Part shown: piece by piece, positions 8,504 to 17,719 of the stretch
How positions within the stretch are numbered: the first letter of the stretch is position 1
Layout of the letters: each line of letters begins with the position of its first letter
NCBI RefSeq assembly: GCF_041906005.1
Contig: NZ_JAYRJY010000002.1
Location: 186,001-250,000 of the forward strand
DNA length: 64,000 nt
Origin: Ferrovibrio sp041906005
Lineage (GTDB): Bacteria > Pseudomonadota > Alphaproteobacteria > Ferrovibrionales > Ferrovibrionaceae
Direction of reading: 5' to 3'
Translations under genes and position numbers: made by a program
Notes under the pieces: generated by a model
Told to the model about the DNA's origin: nothing
Seen by the model: only the letters and a program-made list of their open reading frames with translations
Databases searched by the model: none

Positions 8504-9622
8504 TTAGAGAGGTCGGACGAAGGTTTCCAGCAGGTCGTCGCCCAGAATATCGGCCCGGACCCGGCGCCAGCGGGGGGCTTCCGCTACGGTATCGATGCCG
8601 AAACCGGCTATTGCAGGCAGGCCGTCACCGCCAATCACGCTGGGGGAGCGGAACCAGATCATCCGGTCGACCAGATCGGCGCGGATCAGGCTGGCAGCCA
8701 GTTTGCCGCCGCCTTCAACCAGCACCCGCGTCAGCCCCCGCTCCGACAATGCGGCAAAGGCCTGGGCCAGATCGGGGAAACCGGCAGCATCGGGGTCCAC
8801 CGCGATCACCTCCACGCCGCAATCGCGAAAGGCATCGCGGCGTGTCGGATCGACATCGCTGCGGGTGATCAGCCAGGTCGGAATCTGCCGGGCCGTTGCC
8901 ACCACCTTGGCGGTCAGGCTCAACCGGAGCCGGCCGTCCAGCACGATGCGCACCGGCAGCCGCGGGGGCAGCCCCGGCAGGCGGCAGGTCAGTTCCGGAT
9001 CGTCCTGCAGGGCCGTATTGCTGCCCACCATGATGGCGTCATGCTGGGCCCGCAGCAGATGCGTGCGACGGCGCGATTCAGGATTGGTGATCCATTTGCT
9101 GTCACCCGTATGGGCGCCGATACGGCCGTCCAGGCTGACCGCCAGCTTCAGGCTGACCAGTGGACGGTTCTGCTCACGGTTCAGCAGGAAACCGGCATTC
9201 AAGTCGGCAGCCGCATTGGCCAGACACCCATCGCTGACATCAATGCCTGCCTCGCGCAGCATGGCGAGGCCCTTGCCGGCCACACGGGGATCAGTATCTT
9301 CCAGCGCCACCACGCAGCGCTGGATGCCGGCCGTAACCAATGCTTCCGCGCAAGGCGGCGTTCGGCCGTGGTGACTGCAGGGTTCCAGCGTCACATAGGC
9401 GGTGGCGCCGCGTGCCGCCTCGCCGGCCTGCAGCAGGGCTTCGGTTTCCGCGTGAGGACGTCCGCCAACCCTGGTCCAGCCGCGACCAACGATGCGGCCA
9501 TCGCGCACGATCACGCAGCCAACCGCAGGATTGGGCCAGGTATTGCCCAGCCCGCGCGCAGCCAGCCCGAGCGCGATGCGCATATAGCGCTCGTCCCGGC
9601 TGGCCGCGGCCTTGTCAGTCAT
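8504..9622 (-). CDS. ribD: Bifunctional riboflavin deaminase/reductase
   Basis: RibD deaminates the pyrimidine product of GTP cyclohydrolase II and then reduces its ribosyl side chain. The N-terminal deaminase domain shows the zinc site HAETEALLQAG and EPCSHHGRTPPCAEA. The reductase domain begins near LVSLKLAVSLDGRI and includes NPESRRRTHLLRAQHDAIMVG and VLVEGGGKLAASL. I chose the ATG at 9622, giving 372 residues and beginning MTDKAAASRDERYMRIAL. It overlaps the nrdR stop by 8 bp. The longer upstream reading only translates nrdR sequence in another frame. Confidence 0.95.
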   Translation of the reverse strand: MTDKAAASRDERYMRIALGLAARGLGNTWPNPAVGCVIVRDGRIVGRGWTRVGGRPHAETEALLQAGEAARGATAYVTLEPCSHHGRTPPCAEALVTAGIQRCVVALEDTDPRVAGKGLAMLREAGIDVSDGCLANAAADLNAGFLLNREQNRPLVSLKLAVSLDGRIGAHTGDSKWITNPESRRRTHLLRAQHDAIMVGSNTALQDDPELTCRLPGLPPRLPVRIVLDGRLRLSLTAKVVATARQIPTWLITRSDVDPTRRDAFRDCGVEVIAVDPDAAGFPDLAQAFAALSERGLTRVLVEGGGKLAASLIRADLVDRMIWFRSPSVIGGDGLPAIAGFGIDTVAEAPRWRRVRADILGDDLLETFVRPL

Positions 9623-10082
9623 CGTTGCTGCCGGCTCCGCTGAGCGAGCCGATGAATTCCTCGAAATCCTTGGCTTCGCGGAAATTGCGATAGACCGAGG
9701 CGAAGCGGACATAGGCAACCTTGTCCAGCGCCGCGAGGCCATCCATCACCAGTTCGCCGATGGCATCCGACTTGATCTCGCTCTCGCCCGAGCTTTCCAG
9801 CCGGCGCACGATGCCGTTGATCAGGCGTTCGATACGGTCGGGATCGATCGGCCGCTTGCGCGTGGCGATCATGATCGAACGGGCCAGCTTGTCGCGATCG
9901 AACGGCACTTTCAGGCCGTTCTTCTTGATCACGGTCAACTCGCGCAGCTGGATGCGTTCGAACGTTGTGAAACGCGCGCCGCAATTGGGGCAAAAGCGCC
10001 GACGGCGGATCGCCGAATTATCTTCGGTCGGCCGTGAATCCTTTACCTGTGTGTCGTCATTGCCGCAGAACGGACAACGCAT
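9615..10082 (-). CDS. nrdR: Transcriptional repressor NrdR
   Basis: NrdR is the ATP/dATP-sensing repressor of ribonucleotide reductase genes. The 155-residue protein carries an N-terminal zinc ribbon, MRCPFCGNDDTQVKDSRPT followed by RRRRFCPNCGARF (four cysteines), and then an ATP-cone domain starting near LTVIKKNGLKVPFDRDKL. Its position between glyA and ribD is typical of alphaproteobacteria. I did not see a clear NrdR box near it in this window, so its targets are elsewhere. Confidence 0.96.
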   Translation of the reverse strand: MRCPFCGNDDTQVKDSRPTEDNSAIRRRRFCPNCGARFTTFERIQLRELTVIKKNGLKVPFDRDKLARSIMIATRKRPIDPDRIERLINGIVRRLESSGESEIKSDAIGELVMDGLAALDKVAYVRFASVYRNFREAKDFEEFIGSLSGAGSNDD

Positions 10083-10112
10083 TGTTCAGATTCCCCCGCC
10101 TTGATGGTGCCG

Positions 10113-11420
10113 TCAGGCTTTCGGATAGATCGGGAAGCGGGCGCACAGAGCCGCCACCTTCTCGGCCACCGCCCGTTCGACATCGGAATTGTCGTTGCTC
10201 TTCTTCACCAAGCCATCCAGCACATCAGCGATCAGGCCGCCGATCTGACGGAATTCGGCAACGCCGAAACCACGTGTCGTGCCGGCCGGGCTGCCCAGGC
10301 GCACGCCCGAGGTGATGGTCGGCTTTTCGGTATCAAACGGCACGCCGTTCTTGTTGGTGGTGATGCGGGCACGCTCCAGGCTTTCCACGCAGACATTGCC
10401 CTTCAGGCCCTTGGAGCGCAGATCCACCAGCATCAGGTGATTGTCGGTGCCTCCGGAAACGAGGTCATAGCCGCGCTCCTGCAATGCGCCGGCCATGGCC
10501 TTGGCATTGTCGACCACGGCCTGGGCATAGGTGCGGAATTCCGGCGACAGCGCCTCGCCAAAAGCCACGGCCTTGGCGGCAATCACATGCATCAGCGGGC
10601 CGCCCTGCAGGCCGGGGAACACCGCAGAGTTGATCTTCTTGGCGAGCGCCTCGTCATTGGTCAGCACCATGCCGCCGCGCGGGCCGCGCAGGGTCTTGTG
10701 CGTGGTGGTGGTGGCGACATGGGCATGCGGGAACGGGCTGGGATGCGCGCCACCCGCGACAAGGCCGGCGAAATGCGCCATGTCGACCATGAACACCGCG
10801 CCGATGCTGTCGGCGATCTGGCGGAAGCGGGCAAAGTCCCAGAAGCGCGGATAGGCCGAACCACCGGCGATGATCAGCTTGGGCTTATGCTGCTCGGCCA
10901 GTTTGGCCACCTGGTCCATGTCGATGCGCTGATCGTCCTGCCGCACGGTGTAGCTGACGACGTTGAACCACTTGCCCGACTGGTTGGCGGCGGCGCCATG
11001 GGTCAGGTGGCCGCCGGCGGCCAGATCGAGGCCCATGAAGGTATCACCCGGCTTCAGCACGGCCATGAACACGGCCTGATTGGCCTGCGCGCCCGAATGC
11101 GGCTGCACATTCGCAAACCCGCAGCCGAAAATCTTCTTGGCGCGCTCGATCGCCAGGCTTTCGGCGATGTCGACGAATTCGCAGCCGTTGTAATAGCGCT
11201 TGCCCGGATAACCCTCGGCATACTTGTTGGTCATCACCGAGCCCTGCGCCTCCAGCACGGCGCGGCTGACGATGTTTTCCGAGGCGATCAGCTCGATCTG
11301 GTTCTGCTGCCGGTCCAGCTCGGCAGTGATCGAGGCGAAAATCTCGGGATCGGCCTGTGCGAGCGAGCGCTCGAAAAAGCCGGCATGGGTGACGGTGGGC
11401 TTGGCGGCGGTGCTGGACAT
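10113..11420 (-). CDS. glyA: Serine hydroxymethyltransferase
   Basis: GlyA interconverts serine and glycine and charges tetrahydrofolate with a one-carbon unit, using pyridoxal phosphate. The 435-residue length is normal. Visible landmarks are IELIASENIVSRAVLEAQG, the glycine-rich YAEGYPGKRYY, DMAHFAGLVAGG, and the PLP-lysine segment TTTTHKTLRGPRGG. It is 30 bp upstream of nrdR and 50 bp downstream of rpiB, all on the minus strand, so it probably sits in the same transcript as the rib genes. Confidence 0.97.
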   Translation of the reverse strand: MSSTAAKPTVTHAGFFERSLAQADPEIFASITAELDRQQNQIELIASENIVSRAVLEAQGSVMTNKYAEGYPGKRYYNGCEFVDIAESLAIERAKKIFGCGFANVQPHSGAQANQAVFMAVLKPGDTFMGLDLAAGGHLTHGAAANQSGKWFNVVSYTVRQDDQRIDMDQVAKLAEQHKPKLIIAGGSAYPRFWDFARFRQIADSIGAVFMVDMAHFAGLVAGGAHPSPFPHAHVATTTTHKTLRGPRGGMVLTNDEALAKKINSAVFPGLQGGPLMHVIAAKAVAFGEALSPEFRTYAQAVVDNAKAMAGALQERGYDLVSGGTDNHLMLVDLRSKGLKGNVCVESLERARITTNKNGVPFDTEKPTITSGVRLGSPAGTTRGFGVAEFRQIGGLIADVLDGLVKKSNDNSDVERAVAEKVAALCARFPIYPKA

Positions 11421-11422
11421 CG

Positions 11423-11468
11423 GGGTACTCCGGCTCTGGGTATTCTGGGTCTGGGGTATTCTGGTTGC
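11423..11468. repeat. Three imperfect 15-bp direct repeats in the glyA leader
   Basis: Units at 11423-11437, 11438-11452 and 11454-11468 share the pattern GGGTAYTCYGGNTCT on the plus strand. They fill the 50-bp gap between rpiB and the glyA start codon, so on the minus strand they form the whole glyA leader or Shine-Dalgarno region. They may be a simple slippage product. No function is implied by the sequence. Confidence 0.5.
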
Positions 11469-11470
11469 GG

Positions 11471-11914
11471 TCAGGCAGGCTGGCCGAGTTTTTCGACACG
11501 ACGGGCATGACGGCCGCCGGCGAAGGGGGTTTCGAGGAAGGCTTTCAGGCAGTCGCGGGCCGTTTCCACGCCGATCAGCCGGGCGCCCAGCGCCAGGACG
11601 TTGGCATCATTATGCTCGCGGCACAGGCGGGCGCTGGTGGCGTCGTGACAGAGTGCCGCCCGGCAGCCGGGGACACGGTTGGCGGCAATGGAGATGCCGA
11701 TGCCCGTGCCGCAGACCACGACACCCATCTGGGCCTGGCCGTCGGCCACGGTCTGGGCCAGTTTGCGTCCGAAATCGGGGTAATCCACGCTGTCGGGGCC
11801 ATTGGTGCCGAGGTCAAGGACCGCATAGCCCTGGGCCTTAAGCTCATCCCGCAGCAGGTTTTTCAGTTCAAAACCGGCATGATCGGCGGCAAGAGCGACC
11901 GTGGGCTTGGACAT
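11471..11914 (-). CDS. rpiB: Ribose-5-phosphate isomerase B
   Basis: RpiB interconverts ribose 5-phosphate and ribulose 5-phosphate in the pentose phosphate pathway; ribulose 5-phosphate is also the RibB substrate made downstream in this operon. From the chosen start MSKPTVALAADHAGFELKN the protein has 147 residues, the normal size. The family motif VVCGTGIGISIAANRVPGCR carries the active-site cysteine, and HDATSARLCREHNDANVLALG follows. A longer reading upstream adds 39 non-homologous residues and was rejected. It is the first gene of the run with glyA, nrdR and rib. Confidence 0.93.
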   Translation of the reverse strand: MSKPTVALAADHAGFELKNLLRDELKAQGYAVLDLGTNGPDSVDYPDFGRKLAQTVADGQAQMGVVVCGTGIGISIAANRVPGCRAALCHDATSARLCREHNDANVLALGARLIGVETARDCLKAFLETPFAGGRHARRVEKLGQPA

Positions 11915-12050
11915 CGGCGGAGCACCTCGGGAAAAGACGCCGGACCCTACAATATCCGGTGGCAGGTGCCAACCCCAGCAACAAGGGAAATGACTGGCCC
12001 TGCCTTCTTGCCTCACAACAAACCGGAACATACGAAGTACAAAGCAAACA

Positions 12051-12078
12051 AGAAAAAGCCCGGCGTCGGGCCGGGCTC
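12051..12078 (-). terminator. Intrinsic terminator after livJ
   Basis: Read on the minus strand, AGCCCGG and CCGGGCT form a 7-bp stem around a 7-nt loop, followed by TTTTTCTT. It lies about 20 bp beyond the livJ stop and ends the liv transcript before rpiB. Confidence 0.85.
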
Positions 12079-12098
12079 TCTCCTCCTGACCGGCAGGG

Positions 12099-13199
12099 TC
12101 AGTTTACGTAATCGTAAGAACCGTTCTTCCAGACATAGACCTTGTACGCCGGCGAGGTGGTGTCACCTTTGGCATCGAAGGAAATCTCGTTCAGCACGGT
12201 GCTGAACTTGCCGCTGCGCATCTGTTTCTCGACATCGGCGGTCTTGAACGACTTCGCCTTGGTCGCAGCCTCAGCCCAGACCTGGATCGCGGCATAGGTG
12301 TAGAGGGTGTAACCCTCGGGGTCATAGCCACCGGCCTTGAACTTGTCGACGATCGGCTTGGCGACCGGGTTCTTGCGCGGATCGGCATCGAAGGTCATCA
12401 GACTGCCTTCGCCCGCCGCACCGGAAATCGCCCAGAACTGCTTGTCGACCAGCGCGTCACCGCCCATCAGCACGGCCTTCAGGCCCTGCTCCTTGGCCTG
12501 GCGCACGATCAGGCCGCCTTCCGGGTGATAACCGCCCAGATAGATCAGGTCGATGCTGGCCGCCTTCATCTTCGAGACCAGGGCCGAGTAGTCCTTCTCA
12601 CCCGGGGTGATCGCTTCGTACATGGCTTCCTTCACGCCCTTGGCGTTCAGGCGCTTCTTGGTCTCATCCGCCAGACCCTGACCGTAAGCGGTCTTGTCAT
12701 GCAGGATGGCGACATTCTTGCCCTTGTACTTTTCCATGATGTAGTCGCCGGCGACGATGCCCTGCTGGTCATCGCGGCCGCAGACGCGGAAGGTGTTCTT
12801 GTAGCCGCGATCCGTGTATTTCGGATTGGTCGAGGCCGGGGTGATCTGCAGGATGTTTTCTTCCTTGTAGACATCCGAGGCCGGGATCGACGAACCCGAG
12901 CAGAAGTGGCCGATCACAGCCGCGACCTTTTCCTGGGCCGCACGGTTGGCCACGGCCACCGCCTGTTTCGGGTCGCACTGGTCGTCACCGATGATCAGGG
13001 TGATCTTCTGGCCGTTGACACCGCCCTTGGCGTTCAGATCGGCAACCGCCATCTCGGCACCGCGCTTCATCTGCTCGCCAAAGCTGGCGAGCTGGCCGGT
13101 GATCGGGCCGTTCAGCGCGATCTTCACCTGGGCCGAAGCCGCGCCGGCGAACAGGCCAACCGCAGCGACAACCGCCAAACCAGTCATAAGTCTACGCAT
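12099..13199 (-). CDS. livJ: Branched-chain amino acid ABC transporter, periplasmic binding protein
   Basis: This is the periplasmic ligand receptor of the Liv system in this cluster. The chosen start gives MRRLMTGLAVVAAVGLFAGA followed by ASAQ, a clear Sec signal peptide cut after ASA near residue 22. The mature part begins VKIALNGPITGQLASFGEQMKRGAEMAV and includes GDDQCDPKQAVAVANR and GHFCSGSSIPASDVY, the peripla_BP_6 pattern with paired cysteines as in LivJ/LivK. An upstream in-frame methionine adds 22 residues ahead of the signal and was rejected. It is the last gene of the operon and probably the most expressed. Confidence 0.92.
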   Translation of the reverse strand: MRRLMTGLAVVAAVGLFAGAASAQVKIALNGPITGQLASFGEQMKRGAEMAVADLNAKGGVNGQKITLIIGDDQCDPKQAVAVANRAAQEKVAAVIGHFCSGSSIPASDVYKEENILQITPASTNPKYTDRGYKNTFRVCGRDDQQGIVAGDYIMEKYKGKNVAILHDKTAYGQGLADETKKRLNAKGVKEAMYEAITPGEKDYSALVSKMKAASIDLIYLGGYHPEGGLIVRQAKEQGLKAVLMGGDALVDKQFWAISGAAGEGSLMTFDADPRKNPVAKPIVDKFKAGGYDPEGYTLYTYAAIQVWAEAATKAKSFKTADVEKQMRSGKFSTVLNEISFDAKGDTTSPAYKVYVWKNGSYDYVN

Positions 13200-13266
13200 G
13201 ATATCCTCTCCCTGTTTTAAATGCTGATGCGAAACTCTAATCAGTCCGATGGCTTCCGGCAACAAC

Positions 13267-13617
13267 CTAAGGTGTCTGCTGCCTCTCCTTCCACCCCAGC
13301 AGGCCGGCGCGTTCGTAGAGCCACGGATACTGGTGAATCATGAGGTCGGTCTGAGTCAGCCGGAATCCCAAGGAGGCAAGAACAAGCACAACCACTGCTG
13401 CCGCGAGGTATGGAACTACCGCCAGCAACTGTTCCTCGAACAGGGCAAAGGCAAGAAAGCGGCTGGTGGCCGCCAGCAGCAGGCTGTAGGGCACCACCTG
13501 CCAGTAAGGCCGCCAGGTATTGGCGATGGCCTGCCCCATCATGAAGCCGCAGCCGCCCACCAGGATTACGGTCAGGCCGATGAATACCGGAATGCTCTCG
13601 CCCAGAATCTCGTTCAT
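13267..13617 (-). CDS. Small membrane protein of the liv operon (DUF6867-like)
   Basis: A 116-residue protein with four predicted membrane segments: MNEILGESIPVFIGLTVILV, an ANTWRPYWQVVPYSLLL region, LLAVVPYLAAAVVVLVLASL, and a C-terminal amphipathic part ending GLLGWKERQQTP. It overlaps livF by 4 bp and precedes livJ, so it is translated with the transporter. Small proteins of this type recur in alphaproteobacterial liv operons; I recall the family as DUF6867. Its role is unknown, perhaps assembly or regulation of the LivHM channel. Confidence 0.75.
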   Translation of the reverse strand: MNEILGESIPVFIGLTVILVGGCGFMMGQAIANTWRPYWQVVPYSLLLAATSRFLAFALFEEQLLAVVPYLAAAVVVLVLASLGFRLTQTDLMIHQYPWLYERAGLLGWKERQQTP

Positions 13618-14327
13618 CCGTGCCCTCCTTCCAGATAGGCCGCACGGATCTGCTCATCGGCCAGCAGGTCTGCACCCCGCCCGCTCATGGTGATCTTGCC
13701 ATTGACCAGCACATAACCGCGATGGGCCAGCTTGAGCGCGTGATAGGCATTCTGCTCGACCAGCAGCACCGTGACGCCGTCGCGCTGGTTGATCTCCTCG
13801 ATGATCGAGAAAATCTGCTTCACGACCAGTGGTGCCAGGCCGAGCGAGGGTTCGTCCAGCAGCAGCAGACGTGGCCGGCTCATCAACGCGCGTCCAATGG
13901 CCAGCATCTGCTGCTCGCCGCCCGACAGCGTGCCGCCACGCTGCTCGCGCCGTTCCTTCAGACGCGGGAACAGCGTGAAGACACGTTCCAGGTCATCATT
14001 GAAATGCGCCGGATCGGAAGCGACCGCCCCCATGCGCAGGTTTTCCAGCACGGTCATACGCGGAAAGATGCGGCGACCTTCCGGCGCATGGGCCAGGCCA
14101 CGACGCACCAGCATATGCGTCGGAATGCCGACAATATCCTCATTGGCAAGACGGATGCTGCCATGACGCGGCTTCGGATTGCCGCAGATGGTCATCAGCA
14201 GGGTCGACTTGCCGGCACCATTGGCGCCGATCAGGGCGACGATCTCGCCCTGCCCGACTTCAATATCCACACCCTTCAGCGCATGGACGGCGCCGTAGAA
14301 GGTGTGCACACCCGAGATGCTCAGCAT
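13614..14327 (-). CDS. livF: Branched-chain amino acid ABC transporter ATP-binding protein LivF
   Basis: One of the two ATPases of the Liv importer. Walker A is GANGAGKST, the signature is LSGGEQQMLAIGRAL and Walker B is LLLLDEPSLGLAP; the switch histidine is replaced by the LivF-typical VLLVEQNAYHALKLA. At 237 residues it is the standard LivF length. It overlaps livG by one base and the following small membrane gene by 4 bp. Confidence 0.95.
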   Translation of the reverse strand: MLSISGVHTFYGAVHALKGVDIEVGQGEIVALIGANGAGKSTLLMTICGNPKPRHGSIRLANEDIVGIPTHMLVRRGLAHAPEGRRIFPRMTVLENLRMGAVASDPAHFNDDLERVFTLFPRLKERREQRGGTLSGGEQQMLAIGRALMSRPRLLLLDEPSLGLAPLVVKQIFSIIEEINQRDGVTVLLVEQNAYHALKLAHRGYVLVNGKITMSGRGADLLADEQIRAAYLEGGHG

Positions 14328-15142
14328 CAGGCAGCCCCCTTCTCGTCGCCTTCCGGCTCACCCAGATAGGCGCGGATCACAGCCGGATCGTTGCGAATCT
14401 GGTCAGGGGTGCCATCAGCGATCTTCCTGCCGTAATCCAGCACCACGATGTGATCGGAAATCTGCATCACCACGCTCATGTCATGCTCGATCAGCAGCAC
14501 GCCGCAATCATGATTCCTGCGGATGAACTGCAGCAGGGTGTTCAGTTCGGCGGACTCACGCGGGTTGAGGCCGGCGGCCGGCTCATCCAGGCACAGCAAC
14601 GCCGGCTCGGTGCACATGGCACGGGCGATTTCCAGCCGCCGCTGACCGCCATACGGCAAGGCGCCGGCCGGCTCGTCGGCCAGATCGGTCAGACTGGTGC
14701 GTTCGAGCCAGTACCGCGCGCGGTCGACGGCCTCGGCCTCGGCCTTGCCATAACCGCCCAGACCGAAAAGCCCCAGCAACGTATAGCCCGAGGCACGCAT
14801 CAGCTTGTTGTGCTGGGCGACGATCAGGTTTTCCAGCACCGTCATCTTCGGGAAAAGCCGGATATTCTGGAACGTGCGCGCCACGCGGGCCTTGGCCGCA
14901 ATATCATGCCCCTGCATGCGCTCCAGCAGATAGGGCTCGCCATTGCGGCGCAGCGTCAAACGGCCAACGGTGGGTTTGTAGAAACCGGCGATGCAGTTAA
15001 ACACTGTCGTCTTGCCCGCGCCGTTCGGTCCGATGATCGCCGTGATCTGGCCCGGCATCGCATCGAAAGATACATCGTTGACGGCAATCAGGCCGCCGAA
15101 GCGCATGGTCAGATGCTCGACCTGAAGCAGAGGCGTCGTCAT
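14327..15142 (-). CDS. livG: Branched-chain amino acid ABC transporter ATP-binding protein LivG
   Basis: The second ATPase of the Liv importer, 271 residues. Walker A is GPNGAGKTT, the signature region reads LPYGGQRRLEIARAM, Walker B is LLCLDEPAAGLNP and the H-loop LLIEHDMSVV. The LivG-specific insertion between Walker A and signature (RTFQNIRLFPKMTVLENLIV) is present. It overlaps livM by 4 bp and livF by one base. Confidence 0.95.
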   Translation of the reverse strand: MTTPLLQVEHLTMRFGGLIAVNDVSFDAMPGQITAIIGPNGAGKTTVFNCIAGFYKPTVGRLTLRRNGEPYLLERMQGHDIAAKARVARTFQNIRLFPKMTVLENLIVAQHNKLMRASGYTLLGLFGLGGYGKAEAEAVDRARYWLERTSLTDLADEPAGALPYGGQRRLEIARAMCTEPALLCLDEPAAGLNPRESAELNTLLQFIRRNHDCGVLLIEHDMSVVMQISDHIVVLDYGRKIADGTPDQIRNDPAVIRAYLGEPEGDEKGAA

Positions 15143-16443
15143 GGCGCGGCTCCTCCGGCCGTGGCTTTCAGCTTTGAAAGCCGGATCGTCGGTTCGCGAT
15201 GGGCCAGCAGACCCTGCGGGCGCCAGATCATGATCAGCACCATGGCCGCACCGAAGGCCAGCATGCGATAGAGCGAGAATTCGCGCGCCAGTTCGGGCAG
15301 CAACGTCAGGAAGGCGGCCGCCAACACGATACCGGCCTGGCTGCCCATGCCGCCCAGCACAACGATGGCTAGTATCACGGCAGATTCGATGAAGGAAAAG
15401 CTTTCCGGGCTGATAAAGCCCTGACGGGTAGCGAAGAAGCTGCCCGCAAAGCCGCCAAACATTGCGCCGATGGCAAAGGCTGTCAGTTTGGTATTGGTCG
15501 GGTTGATGCCCAGCGCCTTGCAGGCGATTTCATCCTCGCGCAAGGCCTCCCAGGCTCGCCCGACCGGCAGCTTGCGAATGCGCATGGTGAACAGGTTGGT
15601 GATCAGGGCCAGCACCAGGATCACGTAGTACAGGAACACGATACGCTGCAGCGACGAGTATTCCAGGCCAAACAACTGGTGAAAGGCCGTCACCCCGTCC
15701 GGCGGATCGGCGGTGAAGGGCGCCCCGAAGAAGGACGGCCGCGGAATGCCGGATATGCCATTGGAACCCGAAGTCACCTCGGTCCAATTCAGCAGCACGA
15801 TACGGATGATCTCGCCAAAGCCCAGCGTCACGATGGCGAGGTAATCGCCGCGCAGACGCAGCACCGGAAAACCGAGAATGACGCCGAAGGTGGCGGCGAA
15901 AATGCCGGCCAACGGCAGGCAGACCCAGAAACTGAGGCCGAACTGGATCGACAGGATGGCGTAGGTGTAGGCACCGACGGCATAGAAGGCCACGTAGCCA
16001 AGATCGAGAAGGCCGGCCAGGCCCACCACGATATTCAGGCCCCAGCCCAACATGACGTAGATCAACACCACGGTAGCCAGATCGACAACCGTGCGATCGG
16101 CAAAGGGCAGGAATGGCAGGATCGCCGCAAAGGCGATCAGGGCCGGCATCAGCCAGGCATCCGCCTTGCTGCCCAATCGGGTCAGGAAATCCTTGCGCTC
16201 AACGACCGTTGCGCTGGCCTGTTTGTCGCGCCCGCCGCGCTGGCGATGCCAGTCCAGCAAGGCCATGAACAGAAGCCGGCCGACAAACACGATGCCGGCA
16301 GCATAGCCAACCCAGGCGAAACGCGTGTTGATGCCGAGCGGACCTCCGGTATCGACGGTCTCAAAACCCAGCAGCGGAAACGAGAGGGCGGCGGCGACCA
16401 GGGCGGCGAGCACCGCGTCGCGGAGGCGTTGCGCTGGCGTCAT
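15139..16443 (-). CDS. livM: Branched-chain amino acid ABC transporter permease LivM
   Basis: A channel subunit of the Liv importer with about ten membrane segments. Family marks are LDLGYVAFYAVGAYTYA, RLRGDYLAIVTLGFGEIIR and the cytoplasmic coupling loop GRAWEALREDEIACKALGIN. The start at 16443 (MTPAQRLRDAVLAAL) follows GAAGG by 6 bp and lies one base after the livH stop. An upstream methionine at 16473 would overlap livH by 29 bp. The 434-residue length includes an N-terminal part longer than E. coli LivM, with an extra loop (DWHRQRGGRDKQ) before the core. Confidence 0.93.
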   Translation of the reverse strand: MTPAQRLRDAVLAALVAAALSFPLLGFETVDTGGPLGINTRFAWVGYAAGIVFVGRLLFMALLDWHRQRGGRDKQASATVVERKDFLTRLGSKADAWLMPALIAFAAILPFLPFADRTVVDLATVVLIYVMLGWGLNIVVGLAGLLDLGYVAFYAVGAYTYAILSIQFGLSFWVCLPLAGIFAATFGVILGFPVLRLRGDYLAIVTLGFGEIIRIVLLNWTEVTSGSNGISGIPRPSFFGAPFTADPPDGVTAFHQLFGLEYSSLQRIVFLYYVILVLALITNLFTMRIRKLPVGRAWEALREDEIACKALGINPTNTKLTAFAIGAMFGGFAGSFFATRQGFISPESFSFIESAVILAIVVLGGMGSQAGIVLAAAFLTLLPELAREFSLYRMLAFGAAMVLIMIWRPQGLLAHREPTIRLSKLKATAGGAAP

Positions 16444-16444
16444 G

Positions 16445-17359
<915 letters not shown>

Positions 17360-17378
17360 TGTCCCCCGTTACGGCCGG

Positions 17379-17585
17379 TCAACCCTGGTTCTGCTGCTTG
17401 TTCTGAACGTAACGCAGCTTCTGAACCGCAAGTCGGGCCAGCTCCTGTTGCGACAGGCGTGGATCACCAACCATGGACACTTCCATGCCGGTCATGGGGT
17501 CTATCGCGATCACCTTCAACGCCGCCCCAATGCGGCGAAATTCTATGATCGCCTCCCCGTCACCACTCCCTGTCGCGTGTGACAT
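17379..17585 (-). CDS. Small conserved protein leading the liv operon
   Basis: A soluble 68-residue protein: MSHATGSGDGEAIIEFRRIG, a beta strand ALKVIAIDPMTGMEVSMVGD, and a basic helix ending KLRYVQNKQQNQG. It looks like the small alphaproteobacterial proteins I recall as DUF6898, whose core is a strand-rich unit with a GxEV motif followed by a helix. It lies 19 bp upstream of livH in the same direction, so it is probably the first cistron of the liv transcript. Function unknown. Confidence 0.65.
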   Translation of the reverse strand: MSHATGSGDGEAIIEFRRIGAALKVIAIDPMTGMEVSMVGDPRLSQQELARLAVQKLRYVQNKQQNQG

Positions 17586-17685
17586 GTCAGGTCTGTTACC
17601 ATTTCTTAGTCAGCCGGCTCAAGCGTCAAACCCTGCTTGCCGCCTTCTGCAACCCAGAGATATGCCGCTTGCCGGCGCCGTCAAT

Positions 17686-17705
17686 ATATTTTATATATAA
17701 AATAT
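17686..17705. promoter_or_regulatory. Perfect 20-bp A/T-only palindrome before the Rid-family gene
   Basis: The 20 bases are identical to their reverse complement and contain only A and T, in a G+C-rich genome. The palindrome ends 2 bp before the GGAGG ribosome binding site (17708-17712) of the Rid-family gene at 17720. It could be a repressor operator that blocks promoter or ribosome access, or a -10 region embedded in a dyad (it contains TATATA). Which applies cannot be told from sequence. Confidence 0.45.
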
Positions 17706-17719
17706 TCGGAGGCATACGC

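Noticed and set aside
10083..12050. An FMN or glycine riboswitch for the glyA/rib operon
   Set aside because: No conserved aptamer strands were found in the short gaps upstream of glyA, nrdR or ribD.
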